Of a DNA stretch of 8,675 nt, positions 6,061-8,675 are shown in pieces. Below the pieces are notes generated by a model. That model was not told the DNA's origin. It searched no databases and saw nothing but the letters and a program-made list of their open reading frames with translations. Both the position numbers and the translations under genes were made by a program. Each line of letters opens with the position of its first letter. Position 1 is the stretch's first letter. This DNA comes from Ignavibacteria bacterium (lineage in GTDB: Bacteria; Bacteroidota; Ignavibacteria; Ignavibacteriales; Melioribacteraceae): NCBI GenBank assembly GCA_003233295.1, contig QILJ01000310.1, positions 1 through 8,675 on the forward strand, read 5' to 3'.

Positions 6061-8121
6061 ATGAAAATCAAAATTGTATTAGTTTTTCTGCTTATCATTA
6101 ATGGGTATTTTTTCGCCCAGCAGAATGATACTCTGATAGTAAGCTATGATGATATTGATAGTACTGCGATTGAAGTATATGATGGATGGAAGTATCATTC
6201 CGGCGATGATCCATCTTGGGCTGATGTTCAATATGATGATTCCAACTGGGAGATAATAGATGCACGATTAATTATTAGTGACTCCACTGATTTTGATTGG
6301 AAGGGGATAGGATGGTTTCGCAGAATTATAAAAATAGATTCTGCTTTGATCGATGGCAATATTGCTTTATCGATGTACCATTTTGGTGCTTCACAAATAT
6401 TTCTTAACGGAAAACTTGTCCACGAGTTTGGAAAAGTTTCTGTCTTCCCAGATTCAGAGCAGATTTATCAGCCTCGAAATAAGCCAATTGTAATAAACCT
6501 TGATACTAATTCAGTTTATCTTTTAGCAGTAAGATATTCTAATTGGAATGCTAAGATAGAAAAGGACTGGTATAAAAAATGGTTCTCGCAGATAGGATTT
6601 ACATTAAAAATTGCAGGGACCAATAATTTTATTAAATCAACTATTGTAAATGAGGAATTAACTTTCTCTGTTAATATCGGGATCAGCGGAATATTTCTTA
6701 CTCTTTCTTTATTGTACCTTCTCTTGTATCTATTTTATCAGAGGAAAAGAGAAAACCTTTACTATTCCCTTTTTACTTTTTTCCTAGGGGTTCTTTTTTT
6801 CATTTCTATAGCTATTAGATTAAATACCTCAAGTTTGAGCCTTGAAGCAATATTCATGATGATCAATTCTTCTGCCTTGCCTTTTGTCTTTGTATCCTAT
6901 TTAGGATTCTTGTACTCAATATTTTATACAAAAATGCCGAAGCAATTCTTTTTCTTTCTATTTATTGCAATTGTGATTTTGATCTTGGTCTTTACTAATA
7001 TAACCTCAGATTTTACGGATTATACTGTTATTGGATTGCTCATACTCTCTTCAATTGAAAGTTTAAGAGTAATAACGTTAGCAATAAAAAGGGAACAAGA
7101 AAATTCATGGATAATTGGTGCCGGTGTGGTCATATATGCTGCTTTTATTATTGGTCTAGTCGTAATAAGTTTAGCAACGTGGGATATAAATTCAATATAT
7201 GGCTTGGTCTTTTTCTTTGTCGGTTTACTAGGTCTGCCTTTATCAATGTCGGTTTACTTGGCAAGGAACATTGCAGTGACAAATAAGAATCTTGAGCAGC
7301 AATTGATCACAGTTAAGGAGTTATCGCAGAGGGAAATTGAAAATCAGAAAAGAACCGCCGAACTGGAAATTCATGCCGAGCGCGAACGTATTGAGAATGA
7401 ACGTAAGACGAAGGAACTGGAAGAAGCACGTCAATTACAGTTTTCACTCCTTCCAAAAGAATTACCGAAACTACACGAATATGATATTGCTGTTTATATG
7501 AAAACCGCAACAGAAGTCGGCGGAGATTATTATGACTTTCATTTGTCCAATGACAATACTCTTACAGTTGCAATTGGTGATGCAACGGGACATGGATTAA
7601 AAGCCGGCACAATGGTAACCGCAACCAAGAGCCTGTTCAATTCCTTTGCTGGAGAACAGGATATTCTTGCCACTCTTTCTAAAATGGCAGATGCGCTTAG
7701 AGGTATGAATTTTAGATTACTCTCGATGTGTTTTTCAATAGCAAAAATTAATAATAAGAAGTTAAGAATTTCATCTGCCGGAATGCCGCCAGTATTGATT
7801 TATAGAAAGGGGAGCGACAGTGTTGAAGAAATATTTTTAAGAGGTATGCCTTTGGGATCATCAGCGACTTATGACTATGAGTTGAGGGAAGCAGAATTAA
7901 ATGAAGGTGATTTGATATTCATGTACAGCGATGGCTTCCCCGAATTATTCAATAGGAATAAGGAAATGTTTGGGTATGATAGAGTTAAAAGAGAGATACA
8001 AAAAATTGCGGATAATGATTCTCAAACAATTATCGATGAACTGAACAAAGTAACTAACCAATGGGCAGGCGATAGAGCGCCAGATGATGATATCACCTTT
8101 GTTGTGATTAAGATAAAGTGA
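6061..8121 (+). CDS. Seven-transmembrane sensor SpoIIE-type phosphatase
   Basis: The protein of 686 residues begins with a signal peptide (1-19, cut after FFA). The periplasmic part (about 20-195) has the look of a galactose-binding jelly roll: DDSNWE, GWFRR, and IFLNGKLVHEFG as in sugar-binding domains of family 2 glycosidases. Seven hydrophobic helices follow (about 202-226, 232-252, 264-288, 295-313, 320-340, 349-371, 378-400), like the 7TMR-DISM receptor class. A coiled coil (about 405-460) leads into the phosphatase domain (about 475-686). All motifs are present: GGDYYD (Asp489, Asp492), GDATGHG (Asp507), SDGFPE (Asp624), PDDDITF (675-677). From the linker on it is a close paralogue of the gene at 755. 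It should turn an extracytoplasmic signal, perhaps a carbohydrate, into dephosphorylation of an anti-anti-sigma protein; signal and partner are unknown. No orphan tail follows its stop, unlike its two paralogues. Confidence 0.93.
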   Translation: MKIKIVLVFLLIINGYFFAQQNDTLIVSYDDIDSTAIEVYDGWKYHSGDDPSWADVQYDDSNWEIIDARLIISDSTDFDWKGIGWFRRIIKIDSALIDGNIALSMYHFGASQIFLNGKLVHEFGKVSVFPDSEQIYQPRNKPIVINLDTNSVYLLAVRYSNWNAKIEKDWYKKWFSQIGFTLKIAGTNNFIKSTIVNEELTFSVNIGISGIFLTLSLLYLLLYLFYQRKRENLYYSLFTFFLGVLFFISIAIRLNTSSLSLEAIFMMINSSALPFVFVSYLGFLYSIFYTKMPKQFFFFLFIAIVILILVFTNITSDFTDYTVIGLLILSSIESLRVITLAIKREQENSWIIGAGVVIYAAFIIGLVVISLATWDINSIYGLVFFFVGLLGLPLSMSVYLARNIAVTNKNLEQQLITVKELSQREIENQKRTAELEIHAERERIENERKTKELEEARQLQFSLLPKELPKLHEYDIAVYMKTATEVGGDYYDFHLSNDNTLTVAIGDATGHGLKAGTMVTATKSLFNSFAGEQDILATLSKMADALRGMNFRLLSMCFSIAKINNKKLRISSAGMPPVLIYRKGSDSVEEIFLRGMPLGSSATYDYELREAELNEGDLIFMYSDGFPELFNRNKEMFGYDRVKREIQKIADNDSQTIIDELNKVTNQWAGDRAPDDDITFVVIKIK

Positions 8122-8129
8122 TTGAATAG

Positions 8130-8158
8130 AACGCTGATGACACAGATTTGCACTGATT
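8130..8158. repeat. Decayed CTGATGA / CAGATTT / CTGATTA short repeats
   Basis: Just after the phosphatase stop the sequence runs through three similar units of about ten bases, centred on CTGATGA, CAGATTT and CTGATTA. From memory, similar degenerate CGCGGAT-like tracts litter intergenic DNA of many environmental bacteria. Function unknown. Confidence 0.35.
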
Positions 8159-8173
8159 AATTAAGTGACAAAA

Positions 8174-8184
8174 ACCTTCAAGGT
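8174..8184. repeat. ACCTTCAAGGT palindrome
   Basis: ACCTT and AAGGT flank a central C, and a weaker half-copy (AAAATCTTG) follows nearby. It is too short for a terminator stem by itself and has no T-run. It is probably part of a decayed intergenic repeat. Confidence 0.3.
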
Positions 8185-8276
8185 CTCCAAAATCTTGCAT
8201 GTTTAGAAAGTTACTTTTCATAAATCCCATCTAAATCCACAATGGCGGAATTTATAGTATGACCTAACTCGTCACT

Positions 8277-8304
8277 ATCCAGAATCTAGTATCCAACATC
8301 CAAC
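8277..8304. repeat. Four heptanucleotide repeats abutting a stop codon
   Basis: Four consecutive 7-base units, ATCCAGA, ATCTAGT, ATCCAAC and ATCCAAC, end immediately before the stop codon (8305-8307) of the minus-strand gene. The period is exactly seven. This is a short tandem repeat lying in the 3' untranslated part of that gene. Confidence 0.6.
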
Positions 8305-8675
8305 TCACTTCAGAAGTATTAGCTTTTTCGATTGATTAAATCCGCCAACGGTCAAACGGTAAATATAAGTTCCGCTAGGAAGATTAGATGCATCAAATTT
8401 TACTTCATATTGACCGGGTTGTTGCTGTTCATTAACAAGTGTTGCAACTTCTCGTCCGAGTATATCGTAAACTTTAAGTGATACATTGTAGAGCCAATCT
8501 CCTGATTGGCTTTTGTCTATTCCATCAGCACTTTGAGCGAAAGAGGACTTTCGCTCTACAAATGGAATAGAATATTTTATTGTTGTACTCGGATTGAAAG
8601 GATTTGGATAATTCTGAGAGAGTTCAAAGTTGTTCGGCTGAACATTATTCTTCTCAACAGCAACAACAAAATCAG
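8305..8675 (-). CDS. Type IX secretion cargo protein, C-terminal sorting domain (N-terminal part outside window)
   Basis: Reading leftward, 122 residues are open from the window edge to TGA (8305-8307). They match the Por/type IX C-terminal sorting domain: QPNNFELSQNYPNPFNPSTT, IKYSIP, VSLKVYDILGREVATLV, PGQYEVKFDASNLPSGTYIY, and a basic end KKLILLK. This domain directs secreted proteins through the type IX outer-membrane machinery, after which it is normally cleaved. The function of the cargo lies outside the window. Oddity: between YSIP and NVSLKVYD, where only a few residues are usual, there are about 26 (starting FVERK, ending DWLYN), and they are encoded by two palindromes. The frame stays open, so the gene may be functional. 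It faces the phosphatase gene tail to tail. Confidence 0.9.
   Translation of the reverse strand, partial: DFVVAVEKNNVQPNNFELSQNYPNPFNPSTTIKYSIPFVERKSSFAQSADGIDKSQSGDWLYNVSLKVYDILGREVATLVNEQQQPGQYEVKFDASNLPSGTYIYRLTVGGFNQSKKLILLK
8486..8511. repeat. Palindromic repeat 1 inside the sorting domain
   Basis: On the plus strand: TTGTAG, then AGCCAATC (8492-8499), loop TCCT, and GATTGGCT (8504-8511), a perfect 8-bp stem. It codes in frame (minus strand) for residues around SQSGDWLYN. It is the partner of the palindrome at 8535-8561, which has the same flank and loop on the other strand. Confidence 0.75.
8535..8561. repeat. Palindromic repeat 2 inside the sorting domain, opposite orientation
   Basis: GAGCGAAAG (8535-8543) and CTTTCGCTC (8548-8556) form a perfect 9-bp stem around AGGA. 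Read on the minus strand it is TTGTAGAGCG, stem, TCCT, stem: the same plan as repeat 1. The inner stem differs from repeat 1 at three positions and all three are compensated in the other arm. It codes for VERKSSFAQ. Confidence 0.75.

Noticed and set aside
8277..8304. Start of a CRISPR array
   Set aside because: The units are 7 bases and directly adjacent with no spacers; a short tandem repeat.

Overview
The window looks like a piece of an A+T-rich chromosome from the Bacteroidota/Chlorobi/Ignavibacteriota side of the tree. The best clue is the right-hand gene, on the minus strand. It ends in a classic type IX secretion C-terminal sorting domain (NYPNPFNPST, then VYDILGREVATLV, PSGTYIYRL and a basic K-K-L-I-L-L-K end), in the wording common in Ignavibacteria. 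The large propeller/Y_Y_Y sensor and the mostly weak Shine-Dalgarno signals fit this. The assignment is an inference from style, not from a database search.

Layout, left to right. (1) 1-588 (+) is the C-terminal part of a SpoIIE/RsbU-type PP2C phosphatase cut by the window edge. (2) 589-754 is a short gap with a CCGCC/GGCGG hairpin followed by what looks like the orphaned last ten codons of another phosphatase gene. (3) 755-4549 (+) is a 1264-residue sensor phosphatase: signal peptide, beta-propeller repeats interrupted by a foreign-looking domain, Y_Y_Y domain, one membrane helix, coiled coil, SpoIIE phosphatase. (4) 4550-4683 holds a second hairpin plus orphan tail, a small inverted repeat and a good ribosome binding site. 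(5) 4684-5736 (+) is a family 2 (COMT/acetylserotonin type) O-methyltransferase. (6) 5737-6060 has no gene. Its left two thirds are almost entirely nested inverted repeats and its right third is very A+T-rich leader. (7) 6061-8121 (+) is a 686-residue phosphatase with a sugar-binding-like periplasmic domain, seven membrane helices, coiled coil and SpoIIE domain. (8) 8122-8304 is decayed repeat-like DNA. (9) 8305-8675 (-) is the C-terminal end of a secreted type IX cargo protein whose sorting domain carries an in-frame pair of palindromic repeats.

The three phosphatases share nearly the same catalytic module and the two complete ones share the same linker (RKTKELEEAR, then LLPKELPK or MLPKELPK), so they are paralogues with different sensors. 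By family knowledge they should dephosphorylate an anti-anti-sigma (STAS) partner in a partner-switching pathway. No STAS protein, anti-sigma kinase or sigma factor is encoded here, so targets are unknown. The methyltransferase sits between two sensors and could be an output, but nothing in the sequence proves a link.

The most unusual signals are not the genes. They are (a) duplicated phosphatase 3' tails behind a hairpin at two separate loci, (b) the 216-base cluster of nested palindromes at 5738-5953, and (c) two covarying, oppositely oriented palindromes inserted in frame into the sorting domain.
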